DNA of 64,000 bases from Clostridiales bacterium NK3B98 (lineage in GTDB: Bacteria > Bacillota > Clostridia > Oscillospirales > Oscillospiraceae): assembly GCA_000421005.1 (NCBI GenBank), contig ATWA01000007.1:1-64000 (forward strand), given 5' to 3'. The position numbers and the translations under genes are program-made. Shown here piece after piece: positions 57,155-64,000 of the stretch (positions are counted from its first letter, which is position 1; the number at the start of each line of letters is the position of its first letter). The notes beneath the pieces were generated by a model. That model had not been told where the DNA came from. It saw only the letters and a list, made by a program, of their open reading frames with translations, and made no database searches.

Positions 57155-59818
57155 TTAACCGTTCAGCTTTTCTGCCACAAAATCGTCTACGCAGGCAAGG
57201 GCATCGTCTACCTTGAGCACGTCCTTGCCACCGCCCATGGCGGAGTCGGGCTTGCCGCCGCCAGAGCCGCCGCAGACCTTGGTGACCGTCTTGATGACGT
57301 CGCCCGCCTTCACGCCTGCCTTGATGGCCTCCTTGCCGCAGACAGCCAGGAAGGAAATCTTCTCTCCGTTGACAGCGGAGAGCACCGCCACGATATTGGG
57401 CTCCTTATCCCGGAGGAAGTCGCCCATCTTCCGCAGGGCGGCCACGTCCACGCCGCCCAGATTGGCGGTGACCACCTTCAGCGCACCCACGTCCTTGGCG
57501 CTGGCCAGGAAGCTGCGAGCCTCGCCCAGCGCTTCCCGCTCCTTGAACTGCTCAATGGTCTTGCGCAGGTTCTTGATGTCCTCCAGATGGGCGGAGATAC
57601 GGGCGCCCAGCTCCTCCGGCTTGGCCTTCAGCAGCCCGGCGGCATCCAGGAACTGACGCTTCATCTGCTGCTGCTCCCGGATGGCACGCTTGCCGGTAAT
57701 GGCCTCAATCCGGCGCACACCGGCGGCCACAGAGCCCTCGGAGATGATGTGGAAGGAGCCTACCTTGGCGGTGTTGTCCAGATGGGTGCCGCCGCACAGT
57801 TCGATGGAGTAGTTGTCCATATTGACCACCCGCACCACGTCGCCGTACTTCTCGGAAAACAGCGCCATAGCGCCCATTTCCTGTGCCTCTTTGATGGGCA
57901 TTTCCCGCACCTCCACCGGGTGACCGTCCAGAATGGAGTCGTTGACAATCTCCTCGATTTGCAGCAGCTCCTCCGGGGTGATTGCGGCAAAGTGAGTGAA
58001 GTCAAAGCGCAGATAGTCCGGCTCCACCAGAGAGCCTGCCTGTTGGACATGATCGCCCAGCACCGTCTGCAATGCCTTCTGCATCAGGTGGGTGGCGGAG
58101 TGGGCACGGCGGATGGCGTTGCGGCGCTCCACGTCAATGGTGGCGGCTACCGTGTCGTCCACAGAGAAAGAGCCGTTCGTCACCTCGCCATAGTGGAGGT
58201 ACTTGCCCGCCTTGGTCTTTTTGGTGTCGGTGACCACAAACACGTTCTCCCCGTTGGAGATCACGCCGTGGTCGCCTACCTGACCGCCCATCTCAGCGTA
58301 GAAGGGAGTTTGATCCAGCACCAGAATACCCTTCTGTCCCTGGCTGATGGTGCCGGAGGGCTCGTCGTTCTCCACAATGGCGATGATCTTGCCCTCAGCG
58401 GCCTCGTAGTCATAGCCTACAAATTTGGTGGGGTTCTTATCAATGTCGCCCAGATCGATACGCTCCCAGCCCAGATCGCCCAGCGCCTTACGGGCTTCAC
58501 GGGCACGCACCTTCTGCGCCTCCATCTCCTGCTGGAAACCCGCCTGATCCACGCTCATGCCCTCGTCCTCACACATCTCAATGGTCAGGTCAATGGGGAA
58601 GCCGTAGGTATCGTAGAGCTTAAAGGCGTCAGCGCCGGAGAACACGCTCTCCCCCTTGGCCTTGTGGTCAGCCAGCAGGTCAGCGAAGATTTTCAGGCCT
58701 GCGTCGATGGTGCGGCCAAAGCTCTCCTCCTCCATCTTGATGATACGGACGATATAGTCCCGGCGGGTCTCCAGATCGGTGTATTCTCCCTTGTTTACCT
58801 CGATGACCGTGTCGCACACGTCATAGAGGAAAGGATGGTTGACCCCCAGCAGACGGCCATGGCGGGCAGCCCGGCGCAGCAGACGGCGCAGCACATAGCC
58901 CCGTCCCTCGTTGGAGGGCAGCACGCCGTCACAGATCATCATGGTGGCGGAGCGGATATGGTCGGTGATGATACGCAGAGACACATCCTTCTTGTAGCTC
59001 TCGCCGTAGTGGGCGCCGGTGATCTCGCTGACCCGGTTGGTAATGTGCATGACAGTGTCCGTGTCAAACAGGGAGTTCACATTCTGGCACACCACAGCCA
59101 GGCGCTCCAGACCCATACCGGTGTCGATGTTCTTCTGGCGCAGCTCGGTGTAGTTGTTGTGGCCGTCGTTGTCGAACTGGGAGAAAACGATGTTCCAGAC
59201 CTCCATATACCGGTCACAGTCGCAGCCCACGCCGCAGGTGGGCTTGCCGCAGCCGTACTCCGGGCCGCGGTCGTAATAGATCTCAGAGCAGGGGCCGCAG
59301 GGACCAGAGCCGTGCTCCCAGAAGTTATCCTCCTTGCCGAACTTATAGATTCGATCAGCGGGGATGCCGATTTCCTCGTTCCAGATGCGGAATGCCTCGT
59401 CGTCGGCAGGGGTGGTCTCGTTGCCGGCAAACACGGAAGGATAGAGCCGGTCCGGGTCGATGCCCACCCAGTCAGGGCTGGTGAGGAACTCCCATGCAAA
59501 GTGGATAGCCTCCTTTTTGAAATAATCGCCAAAGGAGAAATTGCCCAGCATCTCGAAATAGGTGCCGTGGCGGGCGGTTTTACCAATGTTCTCAATGTCG
59601 CCGGTGCGGATGCACTTCTGGCAGGTGGTCACCCGGCGGCGGGGGGGAATCTCGTCTCCGGTGAACCAGCTCTTCATGGGGGACATACCCGCATTGATGA
59701 GCAGAAGAGACTTGTCGTTTTTCGGGATCAGGGAAAAGCTGGGCAGCCGGAGATGTCCCTTGCTCTCAAAATAGGACAGGTACATCTCCCGCAGCTCGTT
59801 TACGCCAAAGGGTTTCAT
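57155..59818 (-). CDS. alaS: Alanyl-tRNA synthetase
   Basis: An 887-residue AlaS. The class II catalytic domain is at the N-terminus (YLSYFESKGHLRLPS; TCQKCIRTGDIENIGKTARH quoted to TCQKCIRTGD; GSGPCGPCSEIYYDRG). The editing domain has HSATHLMQKAL and ELCGGTHLDNT with the zinc ligands. A coiled-coil and the C-Ala domain (GGSGGGKPDSAMGGG) follow. The ATG at 59818 is chosen by its AGGA site; seven codons upstream are leader. It is governed by a T-box. Confidence 0.97.
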   Translation of the reverse strand: MKPFGVNELREMYLSYFESKGHLRLPSFSLIPKNDKSLLLINAGMSPMKSWFTGDEIPPRRRVTTCQKCIRTGDIENIGKTARHGTYFEMLGNFSFGDYFKKEAIHFAWEFLTSPDWVGIDPDRLYPSVFAGNETTPADDEAFRIWNEEIGIPADRIYKFGKEDNFWEHGSGPCGPCSEIYYDRGPEYGCGKPTCGVGCDCDRYMEVWNIVFSQFDNDGHNNYTELRQKNIDTGMGLERLAVVCQNVNSLFDTDTVMHITNRVSEITGAHYGESYKKDVSLRIITDHIRSATMMICDGVLPSNEGRGYVLRRLLRRAARHGRLLGVNHPFLYDVCDTVIEVNKGEYTDLETRRDYIVRIIKMEEESFGRTIDAGLKIFADLLADHKAKGESVFSGADAFKLYDTYGFPIDLTIEMCEDEGMSVDQAGFQQEMEAQKVRAREARKALGDLGWERIDLGDIDKNPTKFVGYDYEAAEGKIIAIVENDEPSGTISQGQKGILVLDQTPFYAEMGGQVGDHGVISNGENVFVVTDTKKTKAGKYLHYGEVTNGSFSVDDTVAATIDVERRNAIRRAHSATHLMQKALQTVLGDHVQQAGSLVEPDYLRFDFTHFAAITPEELLQIEEIVNDSILDGHPVEVREMPIKEAQEMGAMALFSEKYGDVVRVVNMDNYSIELCGGTHLDNTAKVGSFHIISEGSVAAGVRRIEAITGKRAIREQQQMKRQFLDAAGLLKAKPEELGARISAHLEDIKNLRKTIEQFKEREALGEARSFLASAKDVGALKVVTANLGGVDVAALRKMGDFLRDKEPNIVAVLSAVNGEKISFLAVCGKEAIKAGVKAGDVIKTVTKVCGGSGGGKPDSAMGGGKDVLKVDDALACVDDFVAEKLNG

Positions 59819-59841
59819 TTCGTTTCCTCCAGTCAACAAAA

Positions 59842-60080
59842 ATAGCCTCCGCCCCGGTCACATTGACCATTCAGGGGCGAAGGCAGAGGTTCGCGGTACC
59901 ACCCTGATTTTCTTCCGTCAGGAAGAATCTCGGACACCCTGTAACGGGAGTAACCCGGCCTGCTCCTCGCAGGCAGCTCGGAAGGGGCACAGATGGACAC
60001 GGACTGCGGAGCTTACACCATCCCCCGCTCGCTGAGAGCCGCCAGACCATCCTTCTTCTTCGTCACAGCAGATACACCAG
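59842..60080 (-). promoter_or_regulatory. T-box riboswitch leader of alaS
   Basis: The minus strand carries AGGGTGGTACCGCG, the conserved T-box, at 59905-59892. A terminator with T-run (GCCTTCGCCCC/GGGGCGGAGGC, TATTTTTG) lies at 59884-59842. Upstream are the AGCGAGC and GGTGTAAGCTC elements of stem I. A GCC in GTGCCCCTTCCGAGC is a candidate alanine specifier codon, which fits the gene. Uncharged tRNA-Ala should promote readthrough. Confidence 0.92.
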
Positions 60081-60085
60081 AGGAT

Positions 60086-60113
60086 ATTCTACCACGAAAT
60101 CCGCCGCTGTCAA
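60086..60113 (-). promoter_or_regulatory. Promoter of the alaS leader
   Basis: Minus strand TTGACA (60113-60108), 16 bases, TAGAAT (60091-60086). Confidence 0.75.
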
Positions 60114-60163
60114 TGGGAAATGCCGCAGTTTTCCTGTTCTTGACCGGAAACACTGGGAGACAG

Positions 60164-60191
60164 TTGCTTTTTTCCCGGAAGTGAGTATAAT
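60164..60191 (+). promoter_or_regulatory. Promoter of the TPR/DUF6273-like gene
   Basis: TTGCTT (60164-60169), 16 bases, TATAAT (60186-60191), 40 bases before the ATG. Confidence 0.7.
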
Positions 60192-60231
60192 ATAGCTACC
60201 AATCTGTACGGCTCTCAGCAGCCGGGAAGGA

Positions 60232-61503
60232 ATGAACGCATTGCCTGAAGAGAAAAAAACAGCCCCCGCCAAAAAACCGGCATCGAAGAAAAAGCCGGTG
60301 CCGAAGGCTCCCCCGCTGACACCGGAGGAAAAGATGGCCAGGGATTATGCACAGGCTCTCAAAATGGAGAGCTGGATTCAATGGGCGGATTCTTATGCGG
60401 ATAAGGCAGCCCTGAGCCATCAGGCGGCAGAGGCATTTGAAAAGCTGGGCGACTATGAGGACTGCCCGGAGCGGAAGGCCGCTTGTCTGGCAATGGAACA
60501 AGAGGCCCTGAGCACGGAACAGGACGCCGCATTTGAACAGGTCAAAGCAGATTACGAGGCAGCCAAGACCCCGGAGGACTACTACTATGTAGGGCAGAAG
60601 CTGGGGCGTTTCGGTCATCTGGAAGCCGCAAAGAGTCTCCGGAAACAGGCAGCACAAAAGCGGAAAAAGTTGCTTCACGCTCGCCGGATGAGTCGTCGGC
60701 TGATTGCGGCGGTGGTGTGTGCGTGTATCATTGCGGCAGCCGCATTGGTTTACACCGGTCAGTTCCAATACACCATAGGAAACTTTTATTATCATCACCA
60801 GCAGTACGACCACGCCCTGAGCTGGTATCTGAGAGCCAGAAAGGTCAGCGGTGCCGAAGAGCGGATTGTCGTATGCCGCTATCAGCGGGGCGTCTACTTC
60901 ATGGGTGAGGAAAAGTATCCCTCCGCTTACAAGAAATTCCGTCTGGTAGAAGACTATGAGGATGCCGCAGAGCTGGGGCAGCGCTGTCTGCTCTCCTCTC
61001 TGGCCGAGGCTCAGCCCGGCAAGAAGGTCACGCTGGGCATGAAAGGCAGCAGCTATCTCAAGTGGATGGTACTGGAAAACGACGGGTCCCAGGTGACGCT
61101 GATCGGTGAGTTCGGGGAAGGTGCCGTATTCGACGCTCAGGGTCGGGACTGGCCGGAGAGCGAGCTTCGTGCCTATCTCAACGGCGAGTGGTACCAGTCC
61201 CGTCTGGGTCGGATCGACCGTTCCTGTCTGGTGCCCCAAAACGAGGACGGGGATCTGGTGGTTCTGCTCAGTCAGGAACAGGCACAACAATACGATGCCA
61301 TTCTCAACGCCACGGATGAAAACGGGAAACGTCTGGACTCCTACAAGCCCAAAACCGGATGGTGGCTGAGTACCCCCGGCGCAGGCGAGGGCGGCGCCTG
61401 TTTTGTGCATACCAAAGGTGAAATCGACACCTATGGCCGCATCAGATCAGAGGAGGGGCTGGATGCCCGTCCGGTGCTGACCATAAAACTGGATCAACCT
61501 TGA
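60232..61503 (+). CDS. Membrane protein with TPR-like repeats and DUF6273-like C-terminal domain
   Basis: A 423-residue protein. It begins with a Lys/Pro/Ala-rich segment (EEKKTAPAKKPASKKKPV), then helical repeats (about 35-150: AAEAFEKLGDYEDCPERKAA), one membrane helix (LIAAVVCACIIAAAALVY, about 162-179), more TPR-like repeats (NFYYHHQQYDHALSWYLRA) and a C-terminal domain (about 270-423) with YLKWMVLENDGSQVTLIG, WWLSTPGAGEG and DARPVLTIKL, as in DUF6273 proteins. The last domain probably lies outside the cell. Function unknown. AAGGA precedes the ATG. Confidence 0.75.
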   Translation: MNALPEEKKTAPAKKPASKKKPVPKAPPLTPEEKMARDYAQALKMESWIQWADSYADKAALSHQAAEAFEKLGDYEDCPERKAACLAMEQEALSTEQDAAFEQVKADYEAAKTPEDYYYVGQKLGRFGHLEAAKSLRKQAAQKRKKLLHARRMSRRLIAAVVCACIIAAAALVYTGQFQYTIGNFYYHHQQYDHALSWYLRARKVSGAEERIVVCRYQRGVYFMGEEKYPSAYKKFRLVEDYEDAAELGQRCLLSSLAEAQPGKKVTLGMKGSSYLKWMVLENDGSQVTLIGEFGEGAVFDAQGRDWPESELRAYLNGEWYQSRLGRIDRSCLVPQNEDGDLVVLLSQEQAQQYDAILNATDENGKRLDSYKPKTGWWLSTPGAGEGGACFVHTKGEIDTYGRIRSEEGLDARPVLTIKLDQP

Positions 61504-61511
61504 CACTTTTC

Positions 61512-61535
61512 AGGAGACAGCTTTGGCTGTCTCCT
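61512..61535. terminator. Bidirectional terminator
   Basis: AGGAGACAGC pairs with GCTGTCTCCT around TTTG, followed by TTTTCA; between two converging genes. Confidence 0.85.
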
Positions 61536-61537
61536 TT

Positions 61538-62707
61538 TCATATTCCCGTCTCACGGTTCCCTCTCGCCCATCCAGCGTTTTTCCCTCTTCTGCCGACTCC
61601 TGAAACCAGCCCCATGGCTGCATATGCCGTCACCAGAGAGGAACCGCCATAGCTGACAAAGGGCAGGGTCAGTCCAATCACCGGAAGCACAAACAGGCAC
61701 ATGCCCACATTCAGCACCACCTGCACCAGCAGCATCGTCCCCACCCCTGCTGCAACCAGTCCGGAAAAGGTATTTTCCGCCCGCCTTGCTGCGGCGAGGC
61801 AGCGCAGAACAATGGCAGTGAGCAGGAACAGCAGAAGCATTCCTCCAACCATTCCAAATTCTTCACAGCAGACGGAGAAAATAAAATCTGTATGTCTGGC
61901 AGGCAGGGCGCTGGGGTTGACGCTCTGGGTCAGCGCACCATGGAGAAAGCCCCTGCCCCACCCTCCGCCTGAGCGGATGGCCAGCAGAGAGCGGGTCTGC
62001 TGAAAACCCCGGTAGGTGGGGTCCAGATTGTGGTCAAAGCAGACCAGAATCCTCATCTTCCAATAGTTATCCTCGCTGAGATGCAGCCACAGGGCGGAGC
62101 CTGACAGCAGCAGTACCACTGTCCCAAGGGCAAACCACGCCCGATGCAGGCCCGCCGACCAGAGCATCCCGGCAAATACTGCGGCGTAGACCAGCGCTGT
62201 GCCTGCGTCCCGGGAGACCAGAAAAATAACCCCCGTAAACAGAGCCAGATTTCCGGTGATTGCCGCCATGGACAGCGGGTGGTCAATGCCCCTCCCCCTG
62301 TCAAGTGTGACGATCTGCCGTGCCAGCAAAAGCACAAACACCAGTTTGACCGGCTCCGCCGGCTGAAGGGAAAATCCACGAAAGGAAATCCAGCTTCGGT
62401 TGCCGCCTACGCTGTGCCCCAACCCCGGGATGGCAGGCAGAGAGAGAAATGCCAGAGCAAACACCAACAGCAGCATCCAATGACTGCTCAACGCCTCCCC
62501 ATCCAACTGAGATAGCACCAGAAACAGAACCATTCCCGCAGCCATTGCAGCCCCCTGTTTCCATGGATACAGGGAGAGGACAGCGTCATAGCGGGTAGCC
62601 GATACAATCAGGACAATGCCATACAGGCTGGCTGCTGCGCACAAGCCAAGCAGCAGCCAGTCCGCCTGCGCTGCCGTATCCCGGACAAGCTCTTTATATG
62701 CCCTCAT
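61538..62707 (-). CDS. FtsW/RodA/SpoVE-family glycosyltransferase
   Basis: A 389-residue SEDS protein with about ten membrane helices. Seen motifs: GGNRSWISFRGFSLQPAEPVKL (quoted to GFSLQP), SRDAGTALVY in place of the usual PDLGTA, RHTDFIFSVCCEEFGMVGG and LPFVSYGGSSL. These enzymes polymerise lipid II into peptidoglycan. RodA is favoured by the motif RSWISFRGFSLQP, but SpoVE or FtsW cannot be excluded. AAGGAGG precedes the ATG at 62707. It has no partner class B PBP next to it. Confidence 0.9.
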   Translation of the reverse strand: MRAYKELVRDTAAQADWLLLGLCAAASLYGIVLIVSATRYDAVLSLYPWKQGAAMAAGMVLFLVLSQLDGEALSSHWMLLLVFALAFLSLPAIPGLGHSVGGNRSWISFRGFSLQPAEPVKLVFVLLLARQIVTLDRGRGIDHPLSMAAITGNLALFTGVIFLVSRDAGTALVYAAVFAGMLWSAGLHRAWFALGTVVLLLSGSALWLHLSEDNYWKMRILVCFDHNLDPTYRGFQQTRSLLAIRSGGGWGRGFLHGALTQSVNPSALPARHTDFIFSVCCEEFGMVGGMLLLFLLTAIVLRCLAAARRAENTFSGLVAAGVGTMLLVQVVLNVGMCLFVLPVIGLTLPFVSYGGSSLVTAYAAMGLVSGVGRRGKNAGWARGNRETGI

Positions 62708-62800
62708 CTTCCCGCCTCCTTCCCTGTGGCAGTTCAGCGGCATTATACCCCTGAACCACCGCAAAAAAGAGGGAAGTCAGGGGTTTGCCAGCGTCTTTGC

Positions 62801-62829
62801 TTGCAAATCATCCGGGAACTTGGTATACT
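62801..62829 (+). promoter_or_regulatory. Promoter of tsaE-tsaB
   Basis: TTGCAA (62801-62806), 17 bases, TATACT (62824-62829), 32 bases before tsaE. Confidence 0.75.
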
Positions 62830-62861
62830 GTCCCGGAGGAATTGTCAGAGGAGGAGTGCAG

Positions 62862-63290
62862 GTGCGCTATATTACCAAATCTGTGGCGGAGACCGAGGCG
62901 CTGGGGGCACGTCTGGGCGCTCTTGCGGCACCGGGCATGGTCATCGCCTATTCCGGTGATCTGGGTGCCGGAAAAACCGCATTCACCCGGGGACTCGCCC
63001 GGGGGCTGGGCATTGAAGAGCGGGTCACCTCCCCTACCTTTACCATTGTAGACGAGCATCTGGACGGGCGGCTCCCCCTGTTCCACTTTGATCTGTACCG
63101 GCTGGGCAGCGCAGATGATCTCTTTGACATCGGCTGGGAGGATTACCCCGCCCGGGGCGGCGTGTGCGCCGTGGAGTGGAGCGAACGGGCAGAGGAGCTG
63201 TGGGACGATGGAACCGTCCGGGTAGAGCTGCGCCGGGGCGTGGAAGACAATCAGCGTGAAATCACCATTACGGGGGTGGACGGACTATGA
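62862..63290 (+). CDS. tsaE: tRNA threonylcarbamoyladenosine biosynthesis ATPase TsaE
   Basis: A 142-residue P-loop protein with Walker A SGDLGAGKTAFTRGLARGLG, TSPTFTIVDEH and HFDLYRLGSADDL, all TsaE hallmarks. The GTG at 62862 is chosen: GGAGG ends 7 bases before it and the promoter is just upstream; the frame is open much further but overlaps the ftsW-like gene. It works with TsaB and TsaD to make t6A on tRNAs reading ANN codons. Confidence 0.94.
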   Translation: MRYITKSVAETEALGARLGALAAPGMVIAYSGDLGAGKTAFTRGLARGLGIEERVTSPTFTIVDEHLDGRLPLFHFDLYRLGSADDLFDIGWEDYPARGGVCAVEWSERAEELWDDGTVRVELRRGVEDNQREITITGVDGL

Positions 63291-63988
63291 AAATACTTGC
63301 CATTGAGACCAGCGCCAAGGCAGCCTCCGTCTGCCTCACTGAGGACGATTTTCTCATCGCCCAGAGCTATCAGAACAGCGGACTCACCCACTCGCAGACG
63401 GTTTTACCCATGTGTGAGCAGATGCTGAAGCATTGCGGTGTAACCTTGCAGCAGGTGGACGTGATCGCCTGTGCCGCCGGACCCGGCTCCTTTACCGGAC
63501 TTCGCATCGGGTTGTCCACCGCCAAGGGGCTGGCGTGGAGCGCAGAGAAGCCCTGCTGCGCCGTGTCCACCTTGGAGGCTATGGCATGGCAGATGGCGCA
63601 CATGGAGGGCGAGCTGTTGTGCGCCATGGACGCAAGACGGGGGCAGGTGTACAATGCCCGCTTTCTTGCCCACGGCGCAGAGCTGAAACGGCTCTGCCCG
63701 GACCGGGCGATTTCCCTTGCCGACCTTTTTTCCGAAATAGATGGGAAAACGGAGCAAATTATCATTGGCGACGGGGCTCAGTTGTGCTATAATTATGCTG
63801 AGGGTTTGGGGTATCCAGTGAAACTGGCGCCCCCGCAGCTCCGGTTCCAATCCGCATGGGGGGTGGCGCACGCCGCCTGGGTGCAGGCACAGGCAGGTAA
63901 CTTGTGCAGTGCGCAGGAGCTTGCCGCCAACTATATCCGTCTCTCTCAGGCAGAGCGGGAGCGGCTGGAACGGGAGCAATCGAGATAA
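63287..63988 (+). CDS. tsaB: tRNA threonylcarbamoyladenosine biosynthesis protein TsaB
   Basis: A 233-residue ASKHA-fold protein: MKILAIETSAKAASVCLTED, GLTHSQTVLPMCEQML, AAGPGSFTGLRIGLSTAKGL and the metal-lacking C-terminal part. It is the scaffold for TsaD. The ATG overlaps the tsaE stop by 4 bases, a conserved order. Confidence 0.96.
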   Translation: MKILAIETSAKAASVCLTEDDFLIAQSYQNSGLTHSQTVLPMCEQMLKHCGVTLQQVDVIACAAGPGSFTGLRIGLSTAKGLAWSAEKPCCAVSTLEAMAWQMAHMEGELLCAMDARRGQVYNARFLAHGAELKRLCPDRAISLADLFSEIDGKTEQIIIGDGAQLCYNYAEGLGYPVKLAPPQLRFQSAWGVAHAAWVQAQAGNLCSAQELAANYIRLSQAERERLEREQSR

Positions 63989-63997
63989 CAGGAGGTC

Positions 63998-64000
63998 ATG
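63998..64000 (+). CDS. Start codon of the next gene (probably rimI)
   Basis: AGGAGG ends three bases before an ATG at the last three bases of the window. In this gene order rimI (ribosomal protein N-acetyltransferase) often follows tsaB, but no coding sequence can be read here. Confidence 0.4.

Noticed and set aside
1-64000. CRISPR arrays, restriction-modification or toxin-antitoxin defence loci
   Set aside because: No regularly spaced repeats, cas genes or recognisable defence proteins were found.

Overview
The window looks like a chromosome segment of a gut-type Bacillota (class Clostridia, probably an Oscillospiraceae/Ruminococcaceae relative). The reasons are moderately high GC with strong AGGAGG ribosome sites, sigma-A promoters with 17-nt spacers, a T-box alanyl-tRNA synthetase leader, a TnpV gene, a selenium-dependent-type xanthine dehydrogenase and a FeoB-associated cysteine-rich protein. 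No rRNA gene and no CRISPR array is present; there is one tRNA gene.

Bases 1-6066 are the right part of an AT-richer integrated mobilizable element: the end of mobC, a relaxase, an unknown gene, a serine resolvase, tnpV, an excisionase and a tyrosine integrase. It abuts the 3' end of tRNA-Pro(GGG), the likely attachment site; its left end lies outside the window. Next come housekeeping and signalling genes: a tandem HD/HD-GYP protein, a NifX-FKBP fusion, an M32 carboxypeptidase, a large PAS/EAL protein, an HD hydrolase, a ProX-type editing protein, a MutT-AlkD fusion, a PH-domain protein, guanine deaminase, malic enzyme and a small HMA metal-binding protein.

From 19.7 to 27.6 kb one leftward operon carries a maltose-type ABC sugar importer, an uncharacterised 612-aa protein, a zinc-ribbon protein, a GH53 endo-galactanase and a TraX-like membrane protein; it looks like a galactan-use locus. 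Rightward from 27.9 to 34.5 kb is a molybdenum hydroxylase cluster with a cofactor cytidylyltransferase and two hydroxylases. It fits purine use together with the guanine deaminase at 16.5 kb. The region 34.6-42.1 kb has an alpha/beta hydrolase with a Kv-type channel, a pRiA4b-ORF3 protein, an Rrf2 regulator, a membrane-anchored hydrolase and an AgrCA-like LytTR two-component pair. From 42.3 to 51.0 kb a five-gene operon (GH2, permuted GH3, GPH symporter, uxuA, uxuB) handles glycosides that yield hexuronate.

The most unusual stretch is 51.0-52.6 kb. A lipoprotein with two cystatin-like repeats and an ArsC/Spx-like gene read leftward. On the opposite strand two apparently paralogous small RNAs are encoded. 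Each has four half-sites at 11-bp steps, a -10 box at exactly the same distance (59 bp), a 5' hairpin sharing GGCAAGGGA/AGCAAGGGA, a long C/U-only stretch able to pair with Shine-Dalgarno sequences, and an intrinsic terminator. This resembles, by analogy only, the CiaR-controlled csRNAs of streptococci. The feo iron-uptake operon follows, with DtxR/IdeR-like palindromes that also occur at the HMA gene. The window closes with pfkB-hit-alaS (leftward, T-box controlled), a TPR/DUF6273-like membrane protein, an FtsW/RodA-family gene and tsaE-tsaB.
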